Shown: positions 1-10,700 of the stretch, piece by piece
Layout of the letters: each line of letters opens with the position of its first letter
How positions within the stretch are numbered: the first letter of the stretch is position 1
Source of the DNA: Bacteroidota bacterium
GTDB taxonomy: Bacteria > Bacteroidota > Bacteroidia > Bacteroidales > Prolixibacteraceae
Assembly: GCA_023412195.1 (NCBI GenBank)
Contig: JAEYNZ010000150.1
Span: 1 to 48,775 of the forward strand
Reading direction: 5' to 3'
Length of the DNA stretch: 48,775 nucleotides
Position numbers and translations under genes: made by a program
The notes under the pieces: model-generated
The model's database searches: none
What the model was told of the DNA's origin: nothing
The model's input: the letters and a program-made list of their open reading frames with translations, nothing else

Positions 1-120
1 CCTCCAGCTTCCTTCAGATTCCACCTCACGATGGACACCCTTGCTCTTGGCTAATGGTTGGCAACTACAAACCCCCATAGTGGACTTTCACCACCAAGTT
101 ATTTACCATGCACGGCACAC
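1..120 (-). mobile_element. Group IIC intron, 5' end (truncated by window edge)
   Basis: Read on the minus strand from position 120, the sequence begins GTGTGCC and GCATGG, continues through GGTGAAAGTCC and GCAAGGGTGTCC, and reaches TGGAATCTGAAGGAAGC. This is the order and spelling of domain I of group IIC self-splicing introns, such as the one from Oceanobacillus iheyensis. GTGTG fits the GUGYG 5' splice consensus, so the exon/intron boundary is 120/121. The intron runs leftward out of the window, so its reverse transcriptase and 3' end cannot be seen. The upstream exon is the T-rich side of a terminator hairpin, which is the known insertion preference of this class. Confidence 0.92.
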
Positions 121-153
121 AAAAAAATGGGTAACGAATCGTTACCCATTTTT
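121..153 (-). terminator. Rho-independent terminator, also the intron insertion target
   Basis: A perfect 14-bp inverted repeat (123-136 with 140-153) closes on the loop AAT. On the minus strand it is followed by a run of seven T. It lies about 30 bp behind the stop of the lipoprotein gene at 186 and would end the susC-susD-lipoprotein transcript. The plus-strand side also carries T5, so it may work in both directions. The group IIC intron starts at the base after the T run. Confidence 0.9.
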
Positions 154-185
154 AAATATCAAATTAAACGGCTTTTATCTGGCCA

Positions 186-983
186 TTAATTCCTTGTTAA
201 TGTAAAATCATAAGAACCAAATGAGCCCTGGTCAACAGTAATGCTAAACAACATCGTGAATGTTCCGTCGCAGGTATTTAATTTTCCTGAACCTGCATAG
301 GAAAAATTGGTATAGCCGAATGCTGTAGAGGCAAGTACAGTTTTTGCTGCAGTCACATCATAATTTAATTCATTAACCTCGAGTTTCAGCGGTCCAAGGT
401 CTTCGTTCACGCCATCGAGAGCGGCAAGTCCTGCTACATATAATATAAACGGATTTTCAGGATCAGCAGTGATGGTCACAGTACCATCAACTGCCCAACC
501 CTCACTGACTGCACGGTAACTTCCTGTAGCAAGTTCAGGATTGTAGGCGCAAACCACTGCAGCATTTAGTCCTGCATTTGAACGGTAGGTATTCCCACCC
601 TGAACTGTAAGTACTTCAAAATTAAATTCATCGCCTAAGGCTACACTTTCAAGTTGGATTCCCAGTTTAGAAGCAACCTCTGATAACTGAAGTTTCACAG
701 TGGCAGGAAAGTTACTTACTCTGACAACTTCTGTTCTTCTCTTATCTCGCTTGTAGGAAGCAACCACAATTGCTTCTGAAACAGCAGGATCATCAACATT
801 TACCGAAAACTGAACGAAGGTATTCTCCAGATCATTGGAATCAAATACTGCAGGATTCACATTGGAGATGGATGGTATAACACCTTCTCCCCTCAGGCCT
901 GCCGGGTCTTCTACTTCTGTTTCGCATGATGCAAAAGTTAAAACCACCATGGCTATCATGCCAAATATTTTAAATCTTTTCAT
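186..983 (-). CDS. Hypothetical lipoprotein of a susCD locus
   Basis: A 265-residue protein with a lipoprotein signal peptide (charged MKRFK start, hydrophobic stretch, lipobox ending FASC with Cys20). It should be exported and lipid-anchored, probably in the outer membrane. The mature part is rich in beta-forming residues: one segment around residues 35-140 and a second around 150-265 that ends YDFTLTRN. I recognise no catalytic motif. It is the last gene of the transcript susC (2472-5660), susD (1014-2459), this gene, with 30 bp before it and a strong terminator behind. In that position it resembles SusE/SusF-type surface lipoproteins, which bind the transported substrate, but the sequence itself does not prove this. 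Expression and export are likely; the function is unknown. Confidence 0.75.
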   Translation of the reverse strand: MKRFKIFGMIAMVVLTFASCETEVEDPAGLRGEGVIPSISNVNPAVFDSNDLENTFVQFSVNVDDPAVSEAIVVASYKRDKRRTEVVRVSNFPATVKLQLSEVASKLGIQLESVALGDEFNFEVLTVQGGNTYRSNAGLNAAVVCAYNPELATGSYRAVSEGWAVDGTVTITADPENPFILYVAGLAALDGVNEDLGPLKLEVNELNYDVTAAKTVLASTAFGYTNFSYAGSGKLNTCDGTFTMLFSITVDQGSFGSYDFTLTRN

Positions 984-1013
984 GTTTTAATTTTTATAAT
1001 TAAACTAACCCTA

Positions 1014-2459
1014 TTAACGTGTGCCGCCGGCCCACCAAACTTTTTCTGTATATACATAATTCCCGTCACCGTAGGCATCACGAACGTTTTTATTTGTGGT
1101 TACGTCGCTTGAACCATAGGTAAAACGTTGTGGGAACTGATTAGCGGCATTTTTAGGATTCGCAAGTTCAATGACATTGTTGCCCATGGCCATTAAGCGT
1201 CTGATGTCGTTATAGGCTTCAACGGCTTCTTCTTCAAAAAAGGCAATATACTTCTGGTTCATTACCTCAGAAAGCGGATTTTCATTGAACTTAGGCATTA
1301 TACTGTTTTCGAAATATGCATCAGCATCTTCGGCAGATAATCCTATATTAACCTTTTGAAATGCTGCTGTAACTGCTTTTTTAAGAGCAGCCGAGGCATT
1401 ATCCAGATCATTCTGCCGTACATATGCTTCGGCTTTCAAGAATTCAATTTCATGATAGCTTTGAAGGTAAGTAGGGGCAGTGTTGGTTGATAATGCTGAA
1501 ACGGCATATTTACCTTGTGCCTGATCGGGAGTTCCGTTGGGAGCAAATAAGAATTCGCTGCCATTCGGATGTACTTGCCAGAAAACTTCATCCCTTGGAT
1601 CTTCTCTTTCAACCAGTTTCTCGTGAAGACTTTCACTTGCACCAAAATAGTCACGGTCGGTAAAGAAGCGGTAAAACGGACTCATGGTGGTAGATCCGTT
1701 GTAGTTAAACTGAGCCTGGTCTGCACTTGAAGTGAATGATTGATTTGCAAAGGTAATTACATCTGCATACCGTGGATTCTTCAGTGACAAACGCATTGCA
1801 TAACGGGCTTTCAAACCATACGCAAATTTTTTCCATTTATCTTTATTGCCGCCATAAATAAAATCCTGGGTTCCCAATGAGGGAAAAGCAGAAGTTTTAT
1901 CCAGATTTTCAATCGCAGCATCGAGAAGGTTAAAAACTTCAGCATAAATCGACTCCTGGCTGTCCAATACAGGTGTAAAGATGAACCCGGGCTGAAGAGC
2001 CTCCGTCCATGGCACATCACCAAAAAGATCTGTCAATGTAGCCAGGTTATGTGCTGTTAATATCTGTGCAACGCCCAGTGTGGTAAAATTTCCTTCCTCT
2101 GAACCACCTTCGGAAGTTTTATTTATTACGAGTTTCAGATCACTCAGATTCTGGTAAAGGGCATTCCAGCTGTTATTGTATGTGGTTGCGCTGATAGGTT
2201 CTCCTGAACGTATTTCAGCATTGTAGCTCTGGTTCCAGACACCGGTATTGTGTTCAACATACACAGAGGCGTAAAAGGCAAGGTCACTGCCCGTAATACT
2301 GAAAGCAGAACGTACCATTGTATTGGTTATAATAAGGCTCGAACTGACATCCGTAGGATCGTTCACATTTTTATTGATGTCATCCATGATATCTTCTGAA
2401 CATGACCAGGTGGCAGACACCAGCAGAACAGAAAGCAGGATATTTAATATCTTTCTCAT
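1014..2459 (-). CDS. SusD/RagB-like nutrient-binding outer-membrane lipoprotein
   Basis: A 481-residue protein with signal peptide and lipobox ending ATWSC (Cys20). Helical TPR-like segments follow, for example SYHEIEFLKAEAYVRQN near residues 333-350, and then NQKYIAFFEEEAVEAYNDIRRL. Both are characteristic of the SusD-like family and match best the subgroup often called SusD-like_2. Such proteins form the lid over a SusC barrel and capture the substrate at the cell surface. The gene follows its susC partner (2472-5660) with a gap of 12 bp, so they are surely co-transcribed. The family assignment is firm. The substrate cannot be told, because no glycoside hydrolase, lyase or peptidase lies in the locus. 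Confidence 0.92.
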   Translation of the reverse strand: MRKILNILLSVLLVSATWSCSEDIMDDINKNVNDPTDVSSSLIITNTMVRSAFSITGSDLAFYASVYVEHNTGVWNQSYNAEIRSGEPISATTYNNSWNALYQNLSDLKLVINKTSEGGSEEGNFTTLGVAQILTAHNLATLTDLFGDVPWTEALQPGFIFTPVLDSQESIYAEVFNLLDAAIENLDKTSAFPSLGTQDFIYGGNKDKWKKFAYGLKARYAMRLSLKNPRYADVITFANQSFTSSADQAQFNYNGSTTMSPFYRFFTDRDYFGASESLHEKLVEREDPRDEVFWQVHPNGSEFLFAPNGTPDQAQGKYAVSALSTNTAPTYLQSYHEIEFLKAEAYVRQNDLDNASAALKKAVTAAFQKVNIGLSAEDADAYFENSIMPKFNENPLSEVMNQKYIAFFEEEAVEAYNDIRRLMAMGNNVIELANPKNAANQFPQRFTYGSSDVTTNKNVRDAYGDGNYVYTEKVWWAGGTR

Positions 2460-2471
2460 AATTCAAAATTT

Positions 2472-5400
2472 TTAGAATGTTATATCAAAACCAAAACCGT
2501 AGCTGGTGGTCTGCGGAAGTGAGAATCTTTCAAAAGAACCACCCATGTTGTTATTTCCCTGTGAAGTTTCAGGATCCATATTTCTGAGAGCAGTCCACAA
2601 CAGGATATTCCTGGAATACAATGAAACACCAACATTCAGAGTTTTATAAATAGGTTTAGCAAACTTGTATCTCAAAGAGACCTCACGAAGTTTTACAAAA
2701 GAGTTTTCATGAATGTAGTATTCATCAACATTAGAAAGTACATTAGAGTATAAATCCTGTATGGCATCTTTATCATTTGGGCCTCCCCTGACAATGTCAT
2801 TCGGTGAACCATCGGGTTTTACTCCTTTAAAAATGAATGTTGATTCCCGGTCTTCAGTAACTTTTGACATACCATATAAATCAAGCAGACCATTTGATCC
2901 TGAATACATTTCACCACCGTTTTTCCATTCTGCAACGACGCTTAATGAAACTCCTTTATATGAGAGGGTGTTTGTGGCGCCCAGTATAAAATCAGGAGAA
3001 ACTTCTCCAATGATTCCCGGCTCACCTGATTGTGGCATACCATGGTTCCATGCACCCGGATTATCAACCACTACAATATTCCCCTGGTCATCTCTCACAA
3101 AAGTACTACCATAGATTACCGGGTAAGTATTGCCGATGCCTGCGCGAACCTGGGGTGTAACAAAACCACCAAGGAAGATGCTTTCTACACCTTCTGCCAG
3201 TTCAAGAACCTGGTTATTAACCATTGCAAAATTCAGGTTCATATCCCATTGGAAATCTCTTGTACGTACAGGTGTAATATAAACCATCACTTCATGTGCT
3301 GCTGTTTCTACCTTGCCACCATTCATTACAAGTTGCGTAGCACCTGTTGAACCAGCTAATGGAACAGGAAAGATCTGATCTGTTACAATTTGTTTTGAGT
3401 AAGTATAATCCACTCCAAACCTGTTGTTGAAGAATTTGAGGTCGACACCCAATTCATAAGTTCGGGTATTCTGAGGTTTCAGGTTCGGGTCATATTGAGT
3501 GGTGTTGGGGATATAAGAGTTGATCCCTCCAATAGGATACTGGATTGGGGCAGCAAGCCAGAATCCCCCACCGTATGCAGGTTGTAAAAAATAATTTTCA
3601 TAATAAGTTCCTGCCTGACCTACTTCAGCAATTGAAGCACGCAGTTTTCCAAATGAAAATGCTGATGAAGGCTCCATTAGCTCAGAAAATACAAAACCCA
3701 GCGAAGCTGAAGGATAGAAGAAAGAACGATTGTCTCTTGGCATAGATGATACAATGTCATTTCTTCCTGTTGCATTCAGAAACAGCATGGATTTCCAGGC
3801 AAGTGACAAGCTTCCGAATACACCTACATCCCTGTATGCACTTTGTGATTCGTTTGCTGTCTGAATATTGGCATTACCAATGTGGTTCCAGCCACCAAAG
3901 TTAAAATCGGTACCTGATTCTGTATATGCTTTTGTATCAGAATGATTTAATTCAGTACCTACCATGACGTTTACATCTAAATCGTTTCCTGTAATCCAAT
4001 CGTAATTGGCTGTAAACACAGAGTTAAAAGCAGTACGTGTAGTTCCGTAATTGTCAATAACACCTTTTGAATTACCACGGCTTCCAAATCCAAATATATC
4101 CTGCAAATGGGTAGTATAGGTATCGGCACCAGCCTGGTAACGCAGGCGCAGATCCATTCCATCGCTTAAATTTGAAGTGAATTCAACAAAACCATTTCCG
4201 AAAAAGCGGTCAGTTTTTTCATTGAATTTATTATTATCAGGAATCCAGTAGGAGTTATCGAATGAACCACCACGAAAATAAATCTGACGATAAGGGTTCC
4301 CTGGATAATGGTTTGGTGTACCTTTTAGATTATAGCTGGATGGAGCGGCCAGAACACCTGTGAGTGAACCATCATTTGCGCCAGACAACTTATCGATGTT
4401 GTTTTTGGAATAATTTGCACTGTAACCTACTTTGAAGTTCTTATTGAGGTTTCTTTCGCCATTGGCTTTTGCATTATACCTGGTCATTCCTGTTGCCAGT
4501 GCAATACCACTTTGGTCGGTGTAGCTGAATCCAATAGCAAAATTTCCTTCGCTGGTTGCCTGGGAAACATTAATATTGTTGGAAGTTGTATATCCAGTCT
4601 GGTAATAATCTGTCCAGTTGTTATAAACTGCAGGAGTTGCCCAGGGGTTCAGACCGGCTTGCTCAAGCTGGGGAACGTAAAATTTTCCCTGTTGTAAACC
4701 ATCACGGGTTGTAAACTGGTTCGTGGTATTACCACCTCTTGCAGGATCATTTGGCAAATCTGAAATCTTTGGTCCCCATGACGTAGAAGCAGTTGGGTTA
4801 TATACCCCATAACTTCCCTGTGCATAGGTTGTCTGATATTCAGGATTACGTGAAACTACGTCAAAACTGCTGTTGTGGTTCAATGTCACGACAGGTCTGC
4901 CAAGTGCATTACCCCGTCCGCTTTTAGTTGTAATAATAACCACACCGTTTGATGCACGAATACCATAAAGGGCTGAAGCAGCCTGCCCCTTCAAAATATC
5001 GATACTTTCAATGTCGGCAGGGTTAATATCTATAGCACGGTTAGAAACGTCAGAACCGGTGACACTATTACCTGTTGAATAAGGAGAGGTAGATGCGATT
5101 GGCATCCCATCAACAACATATAATGGAGTATTGTTACCAGTAAAGGAACGTGCACCTCTGATCACAATTTGTGATGAAGCACCAGGCATACCACTTGAAG
5201 GCTTTATATCCACACCAGCAATTTTCCCCTGCATAGCACTCAGCAGGTTGGGATTACCTGTCCTGACAAGGTCTTCCTCACCAACAGCCTGTACCGAGTA
5301 TCCAAGGGCTTTTTTATCCTTCCTGATACCAAGTGCAGTAACTACTACTTCATCCACCCCTATCGTTTCAGGCTCAAGTACTACATCAACTGATGATCTG

Positions 5401-5660
5401 CCTGAAATTGCCACTTCCTGAGTGGCCATCCCCACAAAAGAAAAAACAAGAGTTTGAACATCCTGCGGAACCTGTAAAGAATAATTACCATTTACATCAG
5501 TTACAGTTCCCAGGGTAGTTCCCCGAACAGTTATCGATACTCCCGGAACAGGTATACCATCCTCCGCTGAAGTAACCCTACCGGTTACGACACGCGTTTG
5601 AGAATATGCCATTGTTCCCATGAAAAGAAGGATCGAGAAAAAAAACGCAATCTTTTTCAT
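2472..5660 (-). CDS. SusC/RagA-type TonB-dependent outer-membrane transporter
   Basis: A 1062-residue protein. After a signal peptide ending near AYSQ comes a carboxypeptidase-regulatory-like beta-sandwich (residues about 22-105, VTGRVTSAEDGIPVPGVS). Next is the TonB-box region (VDEVVVTALG) and the plug domain with YVVDGMPI and DIESIDILKGQAASALYG. The remainder is a long beta-barrel ending in an aromatic residue (DITF). This is the canonical SusC layout and length. It would import a substrate captured by the SusD partner, energised by TonB-ExbBD. No anti-sigma interaction domain precedes the regulatory-like domain. The first 100 residues are very similar to those of the second SusC (7702-10788), while the barrels differ. 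It is the first gene of its transcript. Confidence 0.96.
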   Translation of the reverse strand: MKKIAFFFSILLFMGTMAYSQTRVVTGRVTSAEDGIPVPGVSITVRGTTLGTVTDVNGNYSLQVPQDVQTLVFSFVGMATQEVAISGRSSVDVVLEPETIGVDEVVVTALGIRKDKKALGYSVQAVGEEDLVRTGNPNLLSAMQGKIAGVDIKPSSGMPGASSQIVIRGARSFTGNNTPLYVVDGMPIASTSPYSTGNSVTGSDVSNRAIDINPADIESIDILKGQAASALYGIRASNGVVIITTKSGRGNALGRPVVTLNHNSSFDVVSRNPEYQTTYAQGSYGVYNPTASTSWGPKISDLPNDPARGGNTTNQFTTRDGLQQGKFYVPQLEQAGLNPWATPAVYNNWTDYYQTGYTTSNNINVSQATSEGNFAIGFSYTDQSGIALATGMTRYNAKANGERNLNKNFKVGYSANYSKNNIDKLSGANDGSLTGVLAAPSSYNLKGTPNHYPGNPYRQIYFRGGSFDNSYWIPDNNKFNEKTDRFFGNGFVEFTSNLSDGMDLRLRYQAGADTYTTHLQDIFGFGSRGNSKGVIDNYGTTRTAFNSVFTANYDWITGNDLDVNVMVGTELNHSDTKAYTESGTDFNFGGWNHIGNANIQTANESQSAYRDVGVFGSLSLAWKSMLFLNATGRNDIVSSMPRDNRSFFYPSASLGFVFSELMEPSSAFSFGKLRASIAEVGQAGTYYENYFLQPAYGGGFWLAAPIQYPIGGINSYIPNTTQYDPNLKPQNTRTYELGVDLKFFNNRFGVDYTYSKQIVTDQIFPVPLAGSTGATQLVMNGGKVETAAHEVMVYITPVRTRDFQWDMNLNFAMVNNQVLELAEGVESIFLGGFVTPQVRAGIGNTYPVIYGSTFVRDDQGNIVVVDNPGAWNHGMPQSGEPGIIGEVSPDFILGATNTLSYKGVSLSVVAEWKNGGEMYSGSNGLLDLYGMSKVTEDRESTFIFKGVKPDGSPNDIVRGGPNDKDAIQDLYSNVLSNVDEYYIHENSFVKLREVSLRYKFAKPIYKTLNVGVSLYSRNILLWTALRNMDPETSQGNNNMGGSFERFSLPQTTSYGFGFDITF

Positions 5661-5690
5661 AGAAATAGTTTTAAAATATTAATTAATCAG
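5661..5690 (-). promoter_or_regulatory. Conserved leader before susC (copy 1)
   Basis: The 30 bp directly upstream of this susC are almost the same as 10789-10817 before the other susC, sharing CTGATTAATTAA and AAAACTATT..CTATG. The similarity continues into both signal-peptide coding regions. It is either a recently duplicated stretch or a shared translation-initiation or regulatory element; no protein-binding palindrome is obvious. Confidence 0.4.
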
Positions 5691-6074
5691 CTATAAAAAA
5701 AGTTAAAAAAAAAAGCAAGTTAACGCCAGAACTCCTTCATTTATTCGCAATTTTTAAGAATTTCTATAAATTATAAAAATTGTTAAAATCATTTATTCGT
5801 ACAAATCTATAAAAAGTTTCACAGTACCAAAAAAAACCGTAAGTAAATGTGTGTTCAAAATATTAATTTATCATATTGGGTTCTGATAGCAATTCTTTAT
5901 ATGATCCGTTATATCCCGACAAAACCAAGGTCTTCTGAATTGATTTTTAAGACATATACACTGGTAAAAAAAAATGATCCCCCCATCGAAATGACGGAAG
6001 GGATCAGTTTTTGAAATTTTAAAAATTAAAGAAGTTGCTTTATTCGTGAAAACAACTTCTTTTAAAAAGTGTTT
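5691..6074. other. Intergenic region between the two sus loci
   Basis: This AT-rich stretch holds a terminator at its right end (separate entry) and poly-A/T tracts near 5694-5720. I could not place a convincing -33/-7 promoter for the left susC gene, although it must start here. No reading frame here looks genuine. Confidence 0.5.
5966..6012 (-). terminator. Terminator after the second susD
   Basis: The inverted repeat TGATCCC (5975-5981) with GGGATCA (6000-6006) is followed on the minus strand by nine T (5974-5966). A shorter T run on the plus side makes it potentially bidirectional. It separates the two sus transcripts. Confidence 0.75.
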
Positions 6075-7673
6075 TTAATAACCAGGATTCTGTTGTTCTC
6101 TCAAAGTAGGATTGGCATTTAATTCTACCTGAGGAATAGGCCAGACAAACTTAAAGTTATCATAAGGAATCGGCAATACACCATAAGGACCACTGTATTC
6201 TGTTCCTAAAGTATAGGCTCCTGCTGCCACAGGGTCAGCAACTGCAACTTTTCCAGGAATGCCACTCATCGGTACAACTGGATCCTGCTGCAGCCTTGAA
6301 ATATCCGCCCACCGGCGCCCTTCCATAACGAGTTCTATGCGTCGTTCTGCAAGTATCGCCTTTAGCAATTCAACATTATCTGCAAAACTTGCTGCAGTGT
6401 ATGTTTGGGCATCTTTATCAGCCAGCGCCCTGTCACGTACCATGTTCAGATATTTTAACCCTTCTGCGACGTTGTTATTCCGGGCATAAGCCTCAGCAAT
6501 ATTCAGTAACACCTCAGCATAACGCATCATTGGTGAAGCATCGGTATAATTAACATCATCCTTATACTTTTCGGTGAAAAGACCTGTAACAACGCCCGCT
6601 GCATCTTTTCTTGTAAATACCATCTGTCCTTCTGTGCGGCGTTTATCGTCTTCCAGCCAATAGGAATTACGCCAGATGATCGGACTGATGGCTACCAACT
6701 GCCGGCGTTTGTATTGTGAAGCCAAAGCCGCATTCACACCCGGGTTATTAGTTGCGGCATTTTCCATACCATATATATATTCATTATTGGTATAATTTGC
6801 CGCAAAAGCTGTCCAGGGTTCTGCACCCAGAGCATATTCATTGAGATTTACAAGTTTCAAACCTTCCTCAATGACTTTATTCATATCCCACATATGCTGA
6901 TAAATGCGAACTTTATATGCCAGTGCAGCTCCTTTTGTTCCTCTTGTGATTTTAGCCTTGCCGACTCTGTCAGCTTTTAAGGGCAGATTGGATTCTGCAA
7001 AAGTCAAATCCTCAATAATTTTTCCGTAAACAAACCCAACTGTTTCCCGTCCTTTTGTAAAGCCTTCTTCAACTGCAGCCTGCGTTGTAAAAGGTTTATC
7101 ATAATAGGGAACACCTGGATGGGATCCATTGTCTGTATGTTTATAAGGACGTGCAAACAAAACTAAAAGCTCATGATAGGCAGCTGCACGCAGAAGCTTT
7201 GCTTCACCTTCATACTCAGCGGCCTTTTCAGCAGAGATAACACCATTGGTAGCTGCTGTATTTACTCCGTCAATAACTATATTACACCTGTTGATCAGAC
7301 GGTAAGTATCCTGCCAATAAAAAACGTTGTTGGCAGTTGTGGCATCGTATGTACCTTCATAAGTAAACCTGTAGAATGCCTGAAGGTTGATGGCATCTTC
7401 ACCACGGTTATCACCCTGTTGTACAAATGCAGCTCCAAAGGGATATCCTCTGAAATCCGATCCATTGAAAAATCCTCTTTGACCGGCATTATACATCCCA
7501 ACAACCGACAGTTCAACAAGAGCTGGAGTAGAAAATGCAGTTGTCTCAGAAACCTGGTTGTAAGGATCTAACTCAATGATATCCTCACACGAGACCGTTA
7601 AAAGCGTGAGCACCAGAAATGGCAGCAATATCAGCTTATTTATCTTCCTGGATAAAATTTTTATATTTTTCAT
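6075..7673 (-). CDS. SusD/RagB family outer-membrane lipoprotein
   Basis: A 532-residue protein with a long signal peptide and lipobox LTVSC (Cys29), followed by EDIIELDPYNQVSETTAFST, a typical SusD N-terminus. TPR-like helices lie in the middle, and the C-terminal half carries YAEVLLNIAEAYAR, LNMVRDRAL and ILAERRIELVMEGRRWADISRL. These are hallmark motifs of the classical RagB/SusD family, and the length is normal. It lies 28 bp downstream of its susC partner (7702-10788) and is followed by a terminator, so this locus is a simple two-gene transcript. It would act as the surface lid and binding subunit of the transporter. The substrate is unknown. Confidence 0.95.
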   Translation of the reverse strand: MKNIKILSRKINKLILLPFLVLTLLTVSCEDIIELDPYNQVSETTAFSTPALVELSVVGMYNAGQRGFFNGSDFRGYPFGAAFVQQGDNRGEDAINLQAFYRFTYEGTYDATTANNVFYWQDTYRLINRCNIVIDGVNTAATNGVISAEKAAEYEGEAKLLRAAAYHELLVLFARPYKHTDNGSHPGVPYYDKPFTTQAAVEEGFTKGRETVGFVYGKIIEDLTFAESNLPLKADRVGKAKITRGTKGAALAYKVRIYQHMWDMNKVIEEGLKLVNLNEYALGAEPWTAFAANYTNNEYIYGMENAATNNPGVNAALASQYKRRQLVAISPIIWRNSYWLEDDKRRTEGQMVFTRKDAAGVVTGLFTEKYKDDVNYTDASPMMRYAEVLLNIAEAYARNNNVAEGLKYLNMVRDRALADKDAQTYTAASFADNVELLKAILAERRIELVMEGRRWADISRLQQDPVVPMSGIPGKVAVADPVAAGAYTLGTEYSGPYGVLPIPYDNFKFVWPIPQVELNANPTLREQQNPGY

Positions 7674-7701
7674 TTCACTAATTTTTAAGTTTATCGTTGA
7701 A

Positions 7702-10700
7702 CTATAAAGTCAGGTTTAATCCCATTGTTATAACTCTTTGCCTTGGAGTACCATTCCAATCGACACCGTTCAATTCCATTTCAGGATCGATTCCGGTATA
7801 GTTGGTTCCCATCCAAAGATCCTGTCCTTGTGCAAAGACTCTCAGGTTCACCACTCCAATACGTTGTAAAACAGATTTAGGCAAGGTGTATCCAACAATA
7901 AGATTTTGCAGTTTCAGGAAATCACCTTTTTCAACAAAGCGGCCATTGGTCTGGTTGGAAATATTTACAAAGTTTCCTCCCTGGTACCATAACTTCGGAG
8001 TCCATCCGTCACCAGGCTCATCAGCGCTTTTCCATCGGCCCAGGATTTCACGGCTGTTGTTGGTGAATGAATGCTGATTAAGGTCATCGCGGGTACGGTT
8101 CATGATATAATTACCGCCACTAAAGCGGAACATCACATTGACATCAAAGCCACCAAAGAAAACTTTGGAACCAAATGCACCAAAATAAGTTGGTAATGAG
8201 GGTCCAAAAATCTTCTTGTCAGTTGCAGAACTTAAGCTGGAAGCCTGAGAAATATCTGACGGATTGCTGGGATCATAGATTTTATAATTGGAAGTAGGAA
8301 TATTTCCCTGGATAAGCGTTCCGTCTCCTTTTCTGTAAATCGGATTTCCGTTGGCAGCATTGACACCTACATAATCATATCCGTAAACAGACCGGATAGA
8401 TTCACCAACCCTGATTGTAGTATAATCCTGAAGGATCTCAGTTTGTCCTTCAATAAGTGAAAGAATTTCATTTTTTGCAAGGGTAAGGTTTGCATTTACA
8501 GACCATGTAACCTTATTGGTACGGACTATAGTTGCTTCACCGGACACCTCATACCCCCAGTTTTTTAATGTACCTACGTTCTTGTTGACTGAGTTTCCTG
8601 GCACACCAAACGATGGAGGTGTTGGAGCAGCCAGAATCAATCCATCCTGGTCATTCTGATAATAGTCAAAAGAGAATTGGTATCTGCCTTCAAGCAACAT
8701 CAAATCTAATCCAATATCCATTTTCTTGCTTGTTTCCCATTTTAACTGATCGTTACCCATTTGTACAAAGCCGATACCGTTATTATCGCCATATTTGGCA
8801 GCTCCGTATAAACCTGCATAAGGATAATTTCCTATGGAAGTATTACCAACTTCAGCATAAGATGCTCTTAATTTAAAATCTGTAACAACTGAATTAATAC
8901 CACTCATAAATGATTCACGGGCAATGTTCCAGCCAATTGACCCTCCCGGGAAAATACCATATTTATTGGCAGTCGGCAGGGCAGATAAACCGTCATACCT
9001 GATGGATGCCTGGAGGAAGTATTTATCATTAAAATTGTAGTTGATACGTCCGGCATACGAAATAAAACCATTTTCAGAAAGGCTGCCAAAGGAATTCGCC
9101 GTTCCGTATGATCCTGAAATCAGGTTATGCTGGAAGAATTCATTTGAAAGATCAGTTCCAGTTCCTTCAAAATAATTGTATCTCTGTTTGGAAAATTCAT
9201 TTACCAACACTGCAGACACATTGTGTAAAGTTCCAAATGTTTCATTATAGGATAAAACATTCTGTAACATCCATCTTGAATAATTGGAATAGTTGTTATG
9301 GACACGGCCATTTACGCTTTGTCCGTCACCATGAAATGGATTATAATAAAGCAAGCCTTCTGAACCATTCATATCAATACCTACAGTAGCGCGATAGTTC
9401 AGGCTGGGAAGTATGTCTGCTGACACAAAAGCATTCCCGATAGTACGCAGATTTTTAGTCTTGAATACATTATTATTCAACGTATATACAATATTGGGCA
9501 GGTTATCCCCAATTGTAGTTGTATTTTTCCAACGGCCTACCAGACCCTGAGAAATAAAGTCAATATTATAACCTGTGGGATGTTCCGGATTATAAACAGG
9601 AGTGTTTGGCAATTGCCTGATGGCAGAAAAGATATTCCCTGAAAGAGAATTTTCACCAACATTCATTCCGAAATACTGGGATTGAGTTACGCCCATATTA
9701 CCTCCAATGGTAAGCCAGCGTGTCACTTTCTGATCAACATTAGCCCTTGCTGAATACCGGGTCATTTCATTGGGGCGGCTGACTCCTTCCTGGTCAGTAT
9801 ATCCCAGAGAAAAATAATAACTGCTGAGCTCAGATGCGCCCGACATTGACAGGTTATGGTCCTGCTGGAAAGCATTCTTTCTTAATACGGCCATTTGCCA
9901 GTCGGTATCCACTCCACCGTCAACAGCCTGGGGAGCCATTGCTCTGTTGGCAAGTTTTTCATTGGCAATTTCTATAAATTCATCGGCGTTCAACAAATCG
10001 AACAAATTAACCGGCTGAGCATACCCCATGTAATTGTTATATGTTACCCTGAATTTTCCTTTTGCACCCCGTTTAGTTGTAATAAGCATTACACCATTTG
10101 CAGCCCTTGATCCATAAATAGCAGTTGCCGATCCGTCCTTAAGGATTTCAATAGATTCAATGTCAGCTGGGTTAATGTCTGAAAGTGCATTGTTTGCAGC
10201 ATTACCACCCAGGTCACCTGTTAAAATCGGAATGCCATCAACAACAATCAACGGATAGGTTCCTGAAGTAATCGAGCCTACTCCACGAATACGGATACGA
10301 GGCGATTGTCCCAAGATACCGGAAGTCGAAGTAATCTGAACCCCCGGTGCACGGCCAGCAAGCTGTGATTCAAAACTTGGCGTGGCCAGTGTTGCAATTT
10401 CATCACCTTTTACCTGTGATATTGCACCTGTGACTTCCCTTTTTCTTTGAACACCATATCCTACTACCACTACTTCGTCAACGGCAAAAACATCAACCTC
10501 CAGAACCACATCAATTTGTGTACGCCCTTCAATGGGGACTTCCTGGGTACGGAAGCCAACAAAGCTAAACATCAAAGCACGTGTGTCCTGCGGAACCTGA
10601 AGTGAATAATTACCATCCATATCAGTAACTGTTCCCAGTGTAGTGCCCTGCACTACAACAGAAACTCCCGGAACGGGGCCGCCATCCTCTGCAGTTGTTA

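Noticed and set aside
2761..3745. Antisense frames of 60-117 codons inside susC
   Set aside because: Long susC genes often give open antisense frames; these lack ribosome-binding sites and protein-like composition.
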